Positions 40,324-52,045 of a stretch of 64,000 bases of DNA are shown here, one piece after another. Each line of letters opens with the position of its first letter. The stretch's first letter is position 1. The notes under the pieces were generated by a model. The model was not told the DNA's origin. It did not search any database and was given only the letters and a program-made list of their open reading frames with translations. Source of the DNA: Bisgaardia hudsonensis (lineage in GTDB: Bacteria; Pseudomonadota; Gammaproteobacteria; Enterobacterales; Pasteurellaceae); the NCBI RefSeq assembly GCF_004345785.1, contig NZ_SLXI01000003.1, positions 62,001 through 126,000 of the forward strand, written 5' to 3'. The translations under genes were made by a program, and so were the position numbers.

Positions 40324-40830
40324 ATGGAAACAGATTTTGATGAAAAAATGATGAATTATGCCTTGTCATTAGCTGATAAAGCCGAAGCCTTAGGCGAAAT
40401 TCCTGTGGGTGCAGTCTTGGTTGATGAACAAGGTAATATCGTTGGTGAAGGTTGGAATTTATCCATAACTAATTCTGACCCAACTGCTCACGCTGAAATT
40501 ATCGCATTGCGTAATGCGGGTCAAAAAATTCAAAATTATCGACTACTCAACCTAACACTTTATGTTACCTTAGAGCCTTGTACTATGTGTGCTGGGGCAA
40601 TTTTACATAGTCGTATTAAACGATTAGTTTTTGGAGCATCGGACTATAAAACAGGTGCAGTAGGTTCAAGATTTCATTTTTTTGATGATTATAAAATGAA
40701 TCATATTGTTGAAATCACTTCTGGCGTACTTGAACGAGAATGCAGCCAAAAACTTAGTCAATTTTTTCAAAAAAGACGGGAAGCAAAGAAACAACAAAAG
40801 CGATTAGAAAAAGAAAAAACGATACAATAA
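40324..40830 (+). CDS. tadA: tRNA-specific adenosine deaminase
   Basis: TadA deaminates A34 to inosine in tRNA(Arg) ACG. The zinc deaminase motifs HAEI (with the catalytic Glu) and PCTMCAGAI are present. The 168-residue length is normal and the C-terminus is a Lys/Arg/Gln-rich helix. It starts 24 bases after thyA and ends the plus-strand run. An uptake sequence lies just after (40856-40864). Confidence 0.95.
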   Translation: METDFDEKMMNYALSLADKAEALGEIPVGAVLVDEQGNIVGEGWNLSITNSDPTAHAEIIALRNAGQKIQNYRLLNLTLYVTLEPCTMCAGAILHSRIKRLVFGASDYKTGAVGSRFHFFDDYKMNHIVEITSGVLERECSQKLSQFFQKRREAKKQQKRLEKEKTIQ

Positions 40831-40873
40831 AATTTTTAAAATTATCTAAAAAAATACCGCACTTTGACATAAA

Positions 40874-40897
40874 GAAAGCAACCCTTAGGTTGCTTTC
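40874..40897. terminator. Bidirectional terminator between tadA and pflA
   Basis: GAAAGCAACC (40874-40883) and GGTTGCTTTC (40888-40897) make a perfect 10-bp stem with a CTTA loop. It is followed by CTTTT on the plus strand, and lies between convergent genes. Confidence 0.75.
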
Positions 40898-40900
40898 CTT

Positions 40901-41641
40901 TTAGAATTTTACTGTTTGCCCATAACTTTCAAGAATATCTTTAATATGATTTAAAGATTCTTTTGTCGGAGGAAGTACATCTTCTAACTCATATTTTTCC
41001 CCAAAAGTTGCCCACTTATGTGCTCCCAGTCGATGATAAGGAAGTAGCTCAACTTTCTCAATATTTTTCATACCTTGAATAAATTGCCCTAACTTATGTA
41101 CATCTTCATCAGAATCGGTATAACCTGGCACAACAACATAGCGTATCCATACTAACTGATTACGTTTTTCTAAATATTTTGCAAATTCCAAAGTACGTTT
41201 ATTGGATACACCAATTAAGTTTTGATGGACTGTATCATTAAGTTCTTTCAAATCTAATAAAACCAAATCTGTTACATCAATTAATTCATCAATAACATTA
41301 TCATAACGACGTACAAAACCATTAGTATCCAAGCAAGTATTAATCCCTACTTCTTTGCAAGCACGAAACCAATCACGCACAAACTCCGCCTGCAAAATCG
41401 CTTCCCCACCAGAAGCAGTAACACCGCCCCCCGTTGCATTCATAAAGGGTTTATAAGTAATCACTTCTTTCATTAATTCTTCAACGGTAATTTCTTTTCC
41501 GCCGTGAAGATCCCACGTATCACGATTATGACAATATTTACAACGCATTAAACAGCCTTGCAAAAACAAAATAAAACGAATCCCTGGACCATCCACCGCC
41601 CCACAGGATTCATAAGAATGGTAACGTGCAACTACCGACAT
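40901..41641 (-). CDS. pflA: Pyruvate formate-lyase-activating enzyme
   Basis: PflA is the radical-SAM enzyme that installs the glycyl radical on PflB under anaerobic conditions. The radical-SAM cluster motif C30-LMR-C34-KY-C37 is intact, and the length is 246, as in E. coli. It is separated from pflB by an orphan gene and hel, about 2.4 kb, rather than adjacent as in E. coli. Confidence 0.96.
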   Translation of the reverse strand: MSVVARYHSYESCGAVDGPGIRFILFLQGCLMRCKYCHNRDTWDLHGGKEITVEELMKEVITYKPFMNATGGGVTASGGEAILQAEFVRDWFRACKEVGINTCLDTNGFVRRYDNVIDELIDVTDLVLLDLKELNDTVHQNLIGVSNKRTLEFAKYLEKRNQLVWIRYVVVPGYTDSDEDVHKLGQFIQGMKNIEKVELLPYHRLGAHKWATFGEKYELEDVLPPTKESLNHIKDILESYGQTVKF

Positions 41642-41717
41642 ATTACTTTCCTATAATAAAAAATCTAATCGCCCATTATAAACCATTCTTTTATGTATTA
41701 TTAGTGTTTATTTGAGT

Positions 41718-43025
41718 TTATTGCTCCGAATTAGAATCACATTTTTCTATTGTAAATATATATCCTTTATTTTCATTATATCTTGCAACAGAAATTTCAT
41801 TAGTAGAAAGAAAATAAATTCGAGTTTTTTCGCTTTCTTTTAAATCTTGATAAGCATTATTTAAAATCTCTTTGATTTTATCTTTTTCATTACTTTTAAT
41901 ACTATCAATCTCCTTTTTAATATTTTCTAGGTTTTCTAGAATAGTTCCTAATTCTCTATAACCATCAAAAGTCTTAATTTGCTCTAGTATATTCACCCTC
42001 TTTTTTTCTTTATTTTTAATTGTAGTAGAACTTTCTTCCATTTCTTTTCCGATTTTAGATATTATACTATCCAAAATATTATTAATTTCTGAAGAAAGTT
42101 GATTATTAAACTCTTTATATCTTTTAAATTCCTCTAGCTGAGAGGGAATATTTTTATAAAAATCATTAATATTTTCAAATTTTCCTAAAAGTTCTTTTAT
42201 TTCTTCAGATAGTGATTTTTTTTGAGTTTCATTAAAAAATTTTACACACTTTTTAGGAGGAGCTTTATACGAAAACTCAACTATTGAATTTTTAATTATA
42301 ATATCTGTATATTGCCCTTCTATCATACGCTCTAACATAGGATGTGAATACCCACCCCAAAATAACCAAAAAATACTTATTACAAAAAATTTTATCGTAA
42401 TCTCTTTATTAAACTTTTTTAAAAAAATGGCTATTAGAATTAACTCAGAAACAAGTATAACAAAAAGAATAGATAACTTAACAATTATTAAGTAAAGAAT
42501 ATAATAAATAGAAAAACTAGAAAGAAATAAGAAATCAAAATTTTTATAATCAAACTCTAATATTCTAACAATATCATCCGTAATAGCGTAATATCCCCAA
42601 TATCCCATAACAACTAATAAAGAAGAAAATACAATAAAAGCCGACTTATTTAATTGCTCTAGTATTTTTTTACTTATATCTAAGCTAATCGATACAACGA
42701 AATAATTTATTATAGGAAAAAATAAGAATAAAAAACTATTTATTTCTCTGTAAGAAATTTTATTTTTATTTATATTAGATAAATAGTAATATAAACAAAG
42801 TGTTAATACTATAACAAAAATCACTCCTACAAAAGATTCAATATACTTATGCATTTTCCAAATTTTATAATTAGTTAGCATCATTATGGCTCTTACTAAC
42901 GGTATCTTTATTTTTTCTATATTAAATAAAATAAACCCCGTTACAGCCATGGCAATAATTAGATAATTATTATCAACCCCAAAAAATAAATGCAATCCCA
43001 ATAATATAGAATAATACCTTAACAT
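41718..43025 (-). CDS. Orphan polytopic membrane protein with C-terminal coiled coil
   Basis: I do not recognise this 435-residue protein. About seven hydrophobic segments (near residues 8-38, 66-84, 97-118, 130-150, 165-183, 184-204, 212-228) are followed by a 200-residue soluble tail. The tail is rich in Lys, Glu, Asn and Ile with coiled-coil character (about 265-405). The gene is visibly more AT-rich than its neighbours and has no uptake sequence, consistent with foreign origin. ATG 43025 sits eight bases after AAGGG and is preferred to ATG 43031. It lies between pflA and the hel terminator, so it has little room for a promoter. Function unknown. Confidence 0.7.
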   Translation of the reverse strand: MLRYYSILLGLHLFFGVDNNYLIIAMAVTGFILFNIEKIKIPLVRAIMMLTNYKIWKMHKYIESFVGVIFVIVLTLCLYYYLSNINKNKISYREINSFLFLFFPIINYFVVSISLDISKKILEQLNKSAFIVFSSLLVVMGYWGYYAITDDIVRILEFDYKNFDFLFLSSFSIYYILYLIIVKLSILFVILVSELILIAIFLKKFNKEITIKFFVISIFWLFWGGYSHPMLERMIEGQYTDIIIKNSIVEFSYKAPPKKCVKFFNETQKKSLSEEIKELLGKFENINDFYKNIPSQLEEFKRYKEFNNQLSSEINNILDSIISKIGKEMEESSTTIKNKEKKRVNILEQIKTFDGYRELGTILENLENIKKEIDSIKSNEKDKIKEILNNAYQDLKESEKTRIYFLSTNEISVARYNENKGYIFTIEKCDSNSEQ

Positions 43026-43042
43026 CACCATTACCCTTAATT

Positions 43043-43086
43043 ATAAAAAAACAACCACTTTCATCATACAACAAAAATGGTTGTTT
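43043..43086 (-). terminator. Intrinsic terminator after hel
   Basis: AAACAACCA (43049-43057) and TGGTTGTTT (43078-43086) pair on the minus strand, followed by a T run that ends in TATAAT. It sits directly in front of the orphan gene. Confidence 0.75.
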
Positions 43087-43117
43087 ATTATTTAACAAAT
43101 ATTATTATCTAATAAAA

Positions 43118-43945
<828 letters not shown>

Positions 43946-43970
43946 CTATTAATCTAAATTTTATGTTACA

Positions 43971-44015
43971 TAAAAAAACAAGGGAACATTGTATTAATTA
44001 ATACAATGTTCCCTT
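43971..44015 (-). terminator. Terminator with 36-bp perfect palindrome after pflB
   Basis: Positions 43980-44015 form a perfect palindrome of 18-bp arms centred on AATT (arm begins AAGGGAACATTG). On the minus strand it is followed by seven T, so it ends the focA-pflB unit. Confidence 0.85.
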
Positions 44016-44076
44016 TATTTGATTAGGACAAGATAATAATTTTCATATTATCCATTCGCTATTCACTTTACTTTGA

Positions 44077-46389
44077 TTATAACGCTTCTGTAAATGTACG
44101 AGTAATTACATCACGTTGTTGTTCAGGTGTTAATGAGTTAAAACGTACTGCATAACCAGAAACACGAATAGTTAATTGTGGATATTTTTCAGGATTTTCC
44201 ACAGCATCTAATAAAGTTTCACGGTTTAAGACATTAACATTTAAATGTTGTCCACCTTCAACAGTTGCTTCGTGATGGAAGTAACCGTCCATCAATCCTG
44301 CTAAGTTACGTTTTTGTGCTTCGTAATCTTTACCTAATGCGTTTGGTACGATTGAGAAAGTATATGAAATACCATCTTTCGCATAAGCAAATGGAAGTTT
44401 AGCAACTGAAGTTAATGAAGCAACCGCACCTTTTTGATCACGTCCGTGCATAGGGTTAGCACCTGGCCCAAATGGTGCACCAGAACGACGTCCATCTGGG
44501 GTATTACCTGTTTTCTTACCATATACGACGTTAGAAGTAATAGTAAGAACTGATTGTGTAGGAACCGCATTGCGATATGTTTTATGTTTTTGAATTTTCT
44601 TCATAAAACTTTCAACTAAGTAACAAGCAATTTCATCAACTCTGTTATCATTATTACCGAATTGTGGATATTCCCCTTCGATTTCAAAGTCTAGCGCGAC
44701 ATTAGAGGCAATGACTTTACCTTCTGCATCTTTAATATCACCACGAACAGGTTTAACTTTCGCATATTTAATCGCAGCTAAAGAGTCTGCAGCAACTGAA
44801 AGTCCAGCAATACCACAAGCCATTGTACGATAAACATCACGATCATGAAGAGCCATTAATGAAGCTTCATAAGCGTATTTATCGTGCATAAAGTGAATAA
44901 TATTTAATGCAGTAACATATTGTGTAGCTAACCAATCCATAAAAGAATCCATACGAGCCATTACTGTATCAAAATCTAATACATCATCAGTAATTGGATC
45001 TGATTTAGGTCCAACTTGCATACCTGACTTTTCATCAACGCCACCATTAATTGCATAGAGCATTGTTTTTGCTAAGTTTGCACGTGCACCAAAGAATTGC
45101 ATTTGTTTACCGACAATCATTGGGCTCACACAACAAGCAATCGCATAATCATCACTGTTAAAATCAGGACGCATTAAATCATCGTTTTCATATTGAACAG
45201 ATGAAGTATCAATAGATACTTTTGCACAATAACGTTTAAAGCCATCTGGTAATTGCTCAGACCAAAGAATAGTTAAGTTTGGTTCTGGTGATGGTCCCAT
45301 TGTGTAAAGCGTATTTAAAATACGGAAACTGGTTTTTGTTACTAATGTACGACCATCAAGGCCCATACCTGCAAGAGTTTCTGTTGCCCACATAGGGTCA
45401 CCAGAGAATAATTGATCGTATTCCGGAGTACGTAAGAAACGAACCATACGCAATTTCATTACTAAATGATCGATTAATTCTTGCGCTTCTTGTTCTGTAA
45501 TTTTTCCTGCTTTTAAATCACGATCAATATAAATATCTAAGAAAGTTGATACACGACCAAATGACATTGCCGCACCATTTTGTGATTTAACGGCAGCAAG
45601 GTAAGCAAAATATGTCCATTGAACCGCTTCTTGTGCATTCTTTGCAGGCCCTGAAATATCATAACCATAAGACGCAGCCATTTCTTTCATTTTGCCTAAT
45701 GCACGATGTTGCTCAGTAATTTCTTCACGTAATTGGATAGTTGCTTGAATGTCTTCACCAGATTCTAATTTGGCTTGTAATGAAGTAAATTGTTTAAATT
45801 TATCTTTCATTAAGAAATCAATACCATATACTGCAACACGACGATAGTCACCGATAATACGACCACGACCATAGGCATCAGGTAAACCAGTAATTACCCC
45901 TGATTTACGGCAACGTAAAATATCTGGTGTATAAACATCAAAAACACCTTGGTTATGTGTTTTACGGTATTCAGTAAAAATATGTTCCACTTCAGGTTTA
46001 AGTTCACGACGATAAACTTGGCATGAACCTTTAACCATTTTTATCCCACCATAAGGCATAATAGCACGTTTTAATGGGGCATCAGTTTGTAAACCAACGA
46101 TTTTTTCAAGATCTTTATTAATATAACCTGGGGCATGTGATGTAATAGTTGACGGAGTATCACAGTCAATATCATAAGGTTCGTGTGTTTTATTTTCTAC
46201 TTTGATTTTTTCCATTACATCATTCCATAACGCCGTAGTCGCATCAGTTGCGCCTGCTAAGAATGATTCGTCGCCCTCATAAGGTGTATAGTTCTTTTGG
46301 ATAAAGTCACGTAAATTGACTTCTGTTTGCCATTCACCTGCGGCAAACCCTTCCCACGCTTGTTGTTGAGCTTCTGTTAATTGAGTCAT
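44077..46389 (-). CDS. pflB: Formate C-acetyltransferase (pyruvate formate-lyase)
   Basis: PflB splits pyruvate with CoA to acetyl-CoA and formate in anaerobic metabolism, using a glycyl radical. The active-site cysteine pair is in [10 protein letters not shown], and the radical glycine is in RVSGYAVRF (Gly745). The 770-residue length matches other Pasteurellaceae and E. coli (760). It lies 83 bases after focA with ArcA-like sites upstream of focA. Confidence 0.97.
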   Translation of the reverse strand: MTQLTEAQQQAWEGFAAGEWQTEVNLRDFIQKNYTPYEGDESFLAGATDATTALWNDVMEKIKVENKTHEPYDIDCDTPSTITSHAPGYINKDLEKIVGLQTDAPLKRAIMPYGGIKMVKGSCQVYRRELKPEVEHIFTEYRKTHNQGVFDVYTPDILRCRKSGVITGLPDAYGRGRIIGDYRRVAVYGIDFLMKDKFKQFTSLQAKLESGEDIQATIQLREEITEQHRALGKMKEMAASYGYDISGPAKNAQEAVQWTYFAYLAAVKSQNGAAMSFGRVSTFLDIYIDRDLKAGKITEQEAQELIDHLVMKLRMVRFLRTPEYDQLFSGDPMWATETLAGMGLDGRTLVTKTSFRILNTLYTMGPSPEPNLTILWSEQLPDGFKRYCAKVSIDTSSVQYENDDLMRPDFNSDDYAIACCVSPMIVGKQMQFFGARANLAKTMLYAINGGVDEKSGMQVGPKSDPITDDVLDFDTVMARMDSFMDWLATQYVTALNIIHFMHDKYAYEASLMALHDRDVYRTMACGIAGLSVAADSLAAIKYAKVKPVRGDIKDAEGKVIASNVALDFEIEGEYPQFGNNDNRVDEIACYLVESFMKKIQKHKTYRNAVPTQSVLTITSNVVYGKKTGNTPDGRRSGAPFGPGANPMHGRDQKGAVASLTSVAKLPFAYAKDGISYTFSIVPNALGKDYEAQKRNLAGLMDGYFHHEATVEGGQHLNVNVLNRETLLDAVENPEKYPQLTIRVSGYAVRFNSLTPEQQRDVITRTFTEAL

Positions 46390-46472
46390 CGTAATAACTT
46401 CCTTTCTCTCTAAGTAAATAAACTTGATATGTAAAAGGGTAATAAATTATACCGCTTTTACGCCTGAAATAA

Positions 46473-47327
46473 TTAGTGTGAACTTGGTCTATTTGTAAAC
46501 CATTGCATTAATGCAATGCAAATACCACCACCGACAATATTTCCTAAGGTCACAGGAATTAAATTCTTTATAATAAAATGATATACATCTAAATCAGCAA
46601 ACTGCTCAGGCGATAAGCCGATAGCTTGCCAAAATTCAGTGGAGCTAAAATGTGCCGTAATCATTCCCATTGGGATCATGAACATATTAGCGACACTATG
46701 TTCAAAGCCAGAGGCTACAAACATAGCAATCGGTAAAATCATAATAAAAGCTTTATCTGTTAATGTTTTGCCTGCATAGGTCATCCACACTGCAATACAA
46801 ACCATAATGTTGCATAATATACCTAAACAAAATGCTTCGAACCAAGTATGATGAATTTTATGTTGTGCCGTTTTTAAAATCGTTAATCCCCATTGACCAT
46901 CTGCTGCCATAGTTTGCCCTGCAAACCAAATCAATGCGACAATAAACGTAGCCCCAATAAAATTGCCAAAATAAACTACTGCCCAATTACGTAGCATCTG
47001 TAATGTGGTAATTTTATTTTCAACTCGGGCAACTGTTGACATTGTTGAAGAGGTAAATAATTCTGAACCACAAGCCACAACCATTATCACACCTAAGGAA
47101 AAAACTATTCCACCAACGAGTTTAGCCAATCCCCAAGATGTGCCATTAAGTCCTGTTTGTGTTGTGGTATAAAAAACGAAAGCAAGTGCAATAAAGGCAC
47201 CCGCTGATATAGCAGACAAAAAAGAGTAAAATTGTTTTTTACTTGCTTTGTAAGCACCCGCATCTCTGCCAATGTTAACCATTTCTGCAGGGGTTGCTAT
47301 CAAACTGAATGAATTTTCATTTTTCAT
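46473..47327 (-). CDS. focA: Formate channel FocA
   Basis: FocA is the pentameric inner-membrane formate/hypophosphite channel of the FNT family. The 284-residue protein has about six helices, and the conserved gating-region residues are in LGVIMVVACGSELFTSS and GFEHSVANMFMIP. It is cotranscribed with pflB. The divergent hinT shares its 248-bp upstream region. Confidence 0.95.
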   Translation of the reverse strand: MKNENSFSLIATPAEMVNIGRDAGAYKASKKQFYSFLSAISAGAFIALAFVFYTTTQTGLNGTSWGLAKLVGGIVFSLGVIMVVACGSELFTSSTMSTVARVENKITTLQMLRNWAVVYFGNFIGATFIVALIWFAGQTMAADGQWGLTILKTAQHKIHHTWFEAFCLGILCNIMVCIAVWMTYAGKTLTDKAFIMILPIAMFVASGFEHSVANMFMIPMGMITAHFSSTEFWQAIGLSPEQFADLDVYHFIIKNLIPVTLGNIVGGGICIALMQWFTNRPSSH

Positions 47328-47424
47328 GAAATATCTCTGAAGAATTACATTTCTTATATTTTAAAATATTCGAGTAAAACTTTAAACTAAAAAATGTTAA
47401 TTTTTATAAATAGTAACAATATGT

Positions 47425-47478
47425 TAAACATTTTAACAAACCATTAACATACTAAGTTGAAAACTCACTTTGTTAACA
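47425..47478 (-). promoter_or_regulatory. ArcA-like direct repeats upstream of focA
   Basis: On the minus strand GTTAA-TGGTTT-GTTAA places two GTTAA boxes 11 bases apart (plus-strand TTAAC at 47433 and 47444), with a third TTAAC at 47473. ArcA binds such 11-bp-spaced repeats, and the E. coli pfl operon is ArcA- and FNR-controlled. A clear FNR box was not found. Confidence 0.5.
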
Positions 47479-47575
47479 TTATTATACAACAAAACATAAG
47501 CAAATTGCTATTTTCGATCTTTTCTGATAAAAATACAGTTAAAATGATTCCATTATAGATATTAAGGAGCCTTTT

Positions 47576-47926
47576 ATGGCAGAAGAAACTATTTTCAGCA
47601 AAATTATTCGTAAAGAAATTCCTGCTAATATCGTCTATCAAGATGAATTTGTTACCGCTTTTCGTGATATCGCTCCACAAGCCAAAACTCATATTTTAAT
47701 TATTCCTAATCATATTATTCCCACTGTCAATGATGTGACAGAACAAGACGAAAGAATATTAGGTCGTCTCTTTACAACCGCTGCTAAATTAGCACAAGAA
47801 GAAGGGATTGCAGAAGATGGTTATAGATTAATCATTAATTGCAATAAACACGGCGGACAAGAAGTATTCCATTTACATATGCACCTACTTGGTGGTGAGC
47901 CTCTTGGTAAAATGTTGGCTAAATAA
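47576..47926 (+). CDS. hinT: HIT-family purine nucleoside phosphoramidase
   Basis: HinT hydrolyses AMP-lysine-type phosphoramidates. The histidine triad HLHMHLLG and the [15 protein letters not shown] start are diagnostic. The 116-residue length is normal. AAGGAG lies seven bases before ATG. Its stop overlaps the start of the next gene by one base, in the same order as the E. coli hinT-ycfL-(lpoB-thiK)-nagZ region but without lpoB and thiK. Confidence 0.96.
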   Translation: MAEETIFSKIIRKEIPANIVYQDEFVTAFRDIAPQAKTHILIIPNHIIPTVNDVTEQDERILGRLFTTAAKLAQEEGIAEDGYRLIINCNKHGGQEVFHLHMHLLGGEPLGKMLAK

Positions 47927-48279
47927 TGAAAAAAATATTCTTAATAATTGCGATTACTTTCGGATTAGTAGCTTGTGGCTCAAGTAATACTTCCCCTTTA
48001 AGTAATGATAAACAACCTATTTTAAATATAGATTCTGATTTAGCCACACTTGTTGATGTCAAAACATCGCTATCTCAAGCTTGGATAAAAAATATCAGTA
48101 ATAATGCTATATCTGTTAATTATCATTTTTTTTGGTACAACAAAAATGGTGTCACTCAAGGCAATGATGTTGGACAAACTGCAACAATTATCCTAAAACC
48201 ACAACAGAAAACGGAGTTATCACTACAGCCACCAACAGAAAATAGCGTAAATTATCGTCTTTACCTGCGTTTGAAATAA
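47926..48279 (+). CDS. ycfL: YcfL-type lipoprotein
   Basis: The 117-residue protein has a lipoprotein signal ([13 protein letters not shown], Cys17) and one small beta-rich domain containing [10 protein letters not shown]. Order and size match E. coli ycfL after hinT. The function is not established. The next gene (nagZ) begins five bases later, and no separate lpoB is present in this cluster. Confidence 0.8.
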   Translation: MKKIFLIIAITFGLVACGSSNTSPLSNDKQPILNIDSDLATLVDVKTSLSQAWIKNISNNAISVNYHFFWYNKNGVTQGNDVGQTATIILKPQQKTELSLQPPTENSVNYRLYLRLK

Positions 48280-48284
48280 CTATT

Positions 48285-49331
48285 ATGTCAACATTATTAA
48301 TTGATTTAGCTGGACAAGAGCTACAACAGGAAGAAATAGAACTTCTAACCCACCCATTAGTAGCGGGATTGATTTTATTTACCCGTAATTTTTATGATAT
48401 AGAACAACTTCAAGCCTTAATTAAATCTATTCGTAAAAATGTAAAAAAACCTTTATTGATTACTGTTGATCAAGAAGGCGGACGGGTACAACGTTTTCGG
48501 GAAGGTTTTACACAACTTCCAGCAATGCAATCTTTTGCCTCACTGATTAAAGATCCTGAGCAACAATCAAAAATAGCACAAGAAGCAGGTTGGCAAATGG
48601 CGTCAGAAATGACCGCTCTTGATATTGATTTAAGTTTTGCCCCTGTGTTAGATTTAGGACATCAATGTAAAGCTATTGGCGATCGTAGTTTTCATAATGA
48701 TGTTACTTCCACTGTCCAACTAGCTAGTGCATTTATTCAAGGAATGCACCAAGTAGGTATGCCCGCAACAGGAAAGCATTTTCCAGGACATGGTCAAGTC
48801 ATAGCGGATTCTCATTTAGAAACCCCAGTTGATGAGCGTAGTGAAACCACTATCTTTAACTATGATATTCAACCATTCCAACAATTAATTGAAAATAATC
48901 TACTTGATGCGATTATGCCAGCTCATGTGATTTATTCTCAATGTGATGATCAACCTGCAAGTGGCTCAAAGTATTGGCTAAAAAATATATTACGACAAAA
49001 GCTCAGATTTCAAGGAACAATATTCTCTGATGATTTAGGTATGAAAGGAGCTGGTTTTATGGGTGATTTTGTTGCTCGTAGTGAAAAAGCGTTAAATGCT
49101 GGTTGTGATCTACTGCTCCTATGTAATGAGCGAGAAGGGGTTATCCAAGTATTAGATAATTTAAAACTCGCTGAAGCTCAAACAACCTTTAATTTACGTC
49201 AAAGCAGATTACAAAAACTATACAAACGTAAAACATTTAGCTTATCAGAATTACAAAAAACAGAACGTTGGATAAAAAATCATAAAAATCTGACCGCACT
49301 TCAACAAGATTGGTTAGCGAGCCAAAGATAA
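48285..49331 (+). CDS. nagZ: Beta-N-acetylhexosaminidase NagZ
   Basis: NagZ removes GlcNAc from anhydromuropeptides in the cytoplasm during cell-wall recycling. The GH3 features [11 protein letters not shown] and [10 protein letters not shown] (catalytic loop) are present, along with FSDDLGMKG bearing the nucleophile Asp. At 348 residues it is of normal size. It overlaps in function with the murein genes at the left of the window. The rlmC gene starts one base after its stop. An uptake sequence lies at 49293-49301. Confidence 0.96.
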   Translation: MSTLLIDLAGQELQQEEIELLTHPLVAGLILFTRNFYDIEQLQALIKSIRKNVKKPLLITVDQEGGRVQRFREGFTQLPAMQSFASLIKDPEQQSKIAQEAGWQMASEMTALDIDLSFAPVLDLGHQCKAIGDRSFHNDVTSTVQLASAFIQGMHQVGMPATGKHFPGHGQVIADSHLETPVDERSETTIFNYDIQPFQQLIENNLLDAIMPAHVIYSQCDDQPASGSKYWLKNILRQKLRFQGTIFSDDLGMKGAGFMGDFVARSEKALNAGCDLLLLCNEREGVIQVLDNLKLAEAQTTFNLRQSRLQKLYKRKTFSLSELQKTERWIKNHKNLTALQQDWLASQR

Positions 49332-49332
49332 T

Positions 49333-50517
49333 ATGAATTTAGCGATTAATTGCGAGCATTATCTAAAAGGTGATTGCCGTTCTTGTCAATGGTTAGAAAA
49401 AAACTATGGACAACAACTACAAGAAAAAGAACAACATTTAGAAAAATTACTAAGTGCGGTCAAATTTTCAGAAGAAAATTACTTGTCGCCCTGTCAGTCA
49501 TCTTTAACTCATTTTCGCAATAAAGCCAAAATGGTAGTAAGCGGTAACGTAGAAAGACCCATTTTAGGTATATTACAAGATCCTAATGACTCACAAAGTG
49601 CCGTGGATCTCTGTGATTGCCCACTCTATCCTACACAGTTTCAAGCAATTTTTCCTGTTTTAAAAGATTTTATCGCCAGAGCAGGACTTGTACCTTATAA
49701 CATCAAAAAGCAAAAGGGCGAATTAAAATATATTTTACTCACACAAAGTCAATATGACGATGATGTGATGATCCGCTTTGTGCTACGCTCAGAAATCAAA
49801 TTGCCCCTTATTCAACGTGAAATTAATGGATTACTTACAAAGCTACCCCAAGCAAAAGTAATCAGCTTAAATATTCAACCACAACACGCCGCCATACTTG
49901 AAGGAGAAAAAGAAATTTTTCTTACAGAACAACAAGTTTTAGAAGAACAATTTAACCAAATTCCTTTATTTATCCGCCCTCAAGGTTTCTTTCAAACGAA
50001 TCCCCTTGTTGCTGAAGAATTATATGGCACAGCACAGCAATGGATAAAAGATTTACCTATTCATCGCCTATGGGATCTTTTTTGTGGTGTTGGGGGATTT
50101 GGTTTACATTGTGCCAAAATTTTACAAGAAAAAAATATCAATATTGAATTAACTGGTATTGAAATATCCCCCTCTGCTATTTATTCCGCCACATTATCTG
50201 CTAAAAAATTAGCTTTAAATAACGTCAAATTTCAATCTCTTGATGTAACTAAATTTTCGTTAGATCAAAATCAACAACCCGATCTTGTGATTGTCAATCC
50301 ACCTAGACGAGGTATTGGCAAACCACTCGCTGAATTTCTTAATCAATTACAACCGCACTTTATTCTCTATTCCAGTTGTAATGCCACTACAATGGCAAAA
50401 GATCTCACTTATTTAGCTAATTATAAAATAGAAAAAATCCAGTTATTTGATATGTTTCCACATACGGAACATTATGAGGTACTGACTTTACTAACAATTA
50501 GTTCAGATAAAAAATAG
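49333..50517 (+). CDS. rlmC: 23S rRNA (uracil(747)-C5)-methyltransferase
   Basis: RlmC methylates U747 of 23S rRNA with SAM and carries a [4Fe-4S] cluster. The N-terminal cluster cysteines are in [12 protein letters not shown] with further Cys ([11 protein letters not shown]). The SAM site is [13 protein letters not shown] and the catalytic loop is SSCNATT. The 394-residue length is somewhat over E. coli (375), as in Haemophilus-type forms. It contains two uptake sequences (49452, 50352). Confidence 0.93.
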   Translation: MNLAINCEHYLKGDCRSCQWLEKNYGQQLQEKEQHLEKLLSAVKFSEENYLSPCQSSLTHFRNKAKMVVSGNVERPILGILQDPNDSQSAVDLCDCPLYPTQFQAIFPVLKDFIARAGLVPYNIKKQKGELKYILLTQSQYDDDVMIRFVLRSEIKLPLIQREINGLLTKLPQAKVISLNIQPQHAAILEGEKEIFLTEQQVLEEQFNQIPLFIRPQGFFQTNPLVAEELYGTAQQWIKDLPIHRLWDLFCGVGGFGLHCAKILQEKNINIELTGIEISPSAIYSATLSAKKLALNNVKFQSLDVTKFSLDQNQQPDLVIVNPPRRGIGKPLAEFLNQLQPHFILYSSCNATTMAKDLTYLANYKIEKIQLFDMFPHTEHYEVLTLLTISSDKK

Positions 50518-50594
50518 CCATAATTCAACCTATAAAACACACACTAATAGAATAAAATATAAGCAGATTAAGATATGTACAACAATCATAATCC

Positions 50595-50634
50595 TTGACA
50601 TTTATAATATCATATTGATAATGGTTATCGTTAT
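50595..50634 (+). promoter_or_regulatory. Promoter with Fur box upstream of the imelysin operon
   Basis: A -35 TTGACA (50595-50600) and a -10 GATAAT (50617-50622, spacing 16) precede the first imelysin gene. The -10 lies within TTGATAATGGTTATCGTTAT (50615-50634), a good match to the Fur consensus GATAATGATAATCATTATC. Iron repression is the natural reading. Confidence 0.7.
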
Positions 50635-50680
50635 GGTTTTTAAAACCTATCAATAAATTAAATATAAAGGAGACAATTCA

Positions 50681-52030
50681 ATGTCAAAATTAAGAAAATT
50701 AACCCTAGCAGTATGTGTGGGCTTAGCAATAAATACAGTAACATTAACAGCTGAAGCAGCGACAGAACTAACAACCACACAAGTTTCACAAGCTCAATCT
50801 TTTCTAGACACTTATTCAAAAATTGCCGAATTATCTTACTCATCAAGTTTACAAGATGCTAAAAAACTTCAACAAGCAATCAATACTTTTGCAAAAAATC
50901 CTACAGAAAAAACATTAGAAGCGGCAAAACAAGCTTGGAGAGATTCAAGAGAATCTTATGGTCAATCTGAAATATTTCGTCTTTCTCAAGGTCCTATTGA
51001 TGCTGAAGAAGGTTGGGTAGAAGCAAAATATGGTAATAAAGAAGGACAAATCAATGCGTGGCCTCTTGATGAGAATATGATCGACTATACCATTGATGCA
51101 GAAGGCAAAAAAACCAGTGGTAATATTATTGACAGCAAAGGGGAATTTAATCCAGGTGGAGAAGATCCGAAAGCTGTGAATGTAGATACAATCAATGAAG
51201 ATATTATCACTGAACTGAATGAAAATGGCGGTGAAGCAAATGTTGCTTCAGGTTATCACGCTATTGAGTTCTTACTATGGGGTCAAGATCAAGACTATAA
51301 TAATTTTATTGAAGATAAAATAACACATGGTCCAATGACAGCGGGTCAACGTCCATTAACTGACTTCACAACAGATAAATTTGCTCAACGCCGTCTTGAT
51401 TACTTAAAAGCAGCAACAAATAAGTTAGTACAAGATTTAGAAGTTATTTATAGCGCTTGGACACCAGATGGTGAATATCGTCAAGCATTGATGGGTAAAT
51501 TAACAGGTGATAAAAGTAAAGAAAATATCGCCACAACCGATGCACTTAGAAATATCTTCATTGGAATGGGTATGTTTATTAAATCTGAATTAGCGAATGA
51601 GCGTATCGCCGTAGCAGTTTTAACACCAAGTGAAGAAGATGAACATTCTTGTTTCTCGGACAATACTCACCGTGATATTGCTCAAAACTATTTAGGTTTT
51701 GAAAATGTGTTGCTTGGTAAATTCAATAATAAAAAAATTGGTAAAGCACCAATAGATGTATTAAATAGTCAAGATAAAGCGGAAGTAGAAAAAATGCTTC
51801 AAAATATAAATGCTCGAATTGCCAAAATTGATCATTTAGCAAAAACAACAATGCATTTTGATTACCAAGTTCATCCAGAAAATAAAGCTGAAGCACAAAA
51901 TATCGTGAGCTTGAAAAATGAACTACGTCGTTTAGGCGATAAAATGGTAACTGTTGCTAAAAACTATGGTATTAGTTTAACTACTACTGATGTAACAGAT
52001 AGCGAAGAAAATCACGATTACGAAAAATAA
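50681..52030 (+). CDS. Imelysin-family (M75) iron-regulated protein
   Basis: This is an exported protein of the imelysin/EfeO-M75 group. The signal peptide ends near residue 26 (AEAA). The diagnostic GxHxxE motif is G191-YHAI-E196 followed by FLLWGQD. Members bind iron or haem-type ligands and sit in iron-uptake clusters; ICMP was once described as an insulin-cleaving protease. The Fur-type promoter directly upstream supports iron regulation. It heads a cluster of two cytochromes, a second imelysin and a membrane hydroxylase, with a strong terminator before the next gene. Length 449. Confidence 0.88.
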   Translation: MSKLRKLTLAVCVGLAINTVTLTAEAATELTTTQVSQAQSFLDTYSKIAELSYSSSLQDAKKLQQAINTFAKNPTEKTLEAAKQAWRDSRESYGQSEIFRLSQGPIDAEEGWVEAKYGNKEGQINAWPLDENMIDYTIDAEGKKTSGNIIDSKGEFNPGGEDPKAVNVDTINEDIITELNENGGEANVASGYHAIEFLLWGQDQDYNNFIEDKITHGPMTAGQRPLTDFTTDKFAQRRLDYLKAATNKLVQDLEVIYSAWTPDGEYRQALMGKLTGDKSKENIATTDALRNIFIGMGMFIKSELANERIAVAVLTPSEEDEHSCFSDNTHRDIAQNYLGFENVLLGKFNNKKIGKAPIDVLNSQDKAEVEKMLQNINARIAKIDHLAKTTMHFDYQVHPENKAEAQNIVSLKNELRRLGDKMVTVAKNYGISLTTTDVTDSEENHDYEK

Positions 52031-52045
52031 TCTCATCTCTAATAA

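Noticed and set aside
47465-47692. 75-codon minus-strand open frame over the hinT start
   Set aside because: It overlaps the well-supported hinT gene on the opposite strand and lacks any features of its own.
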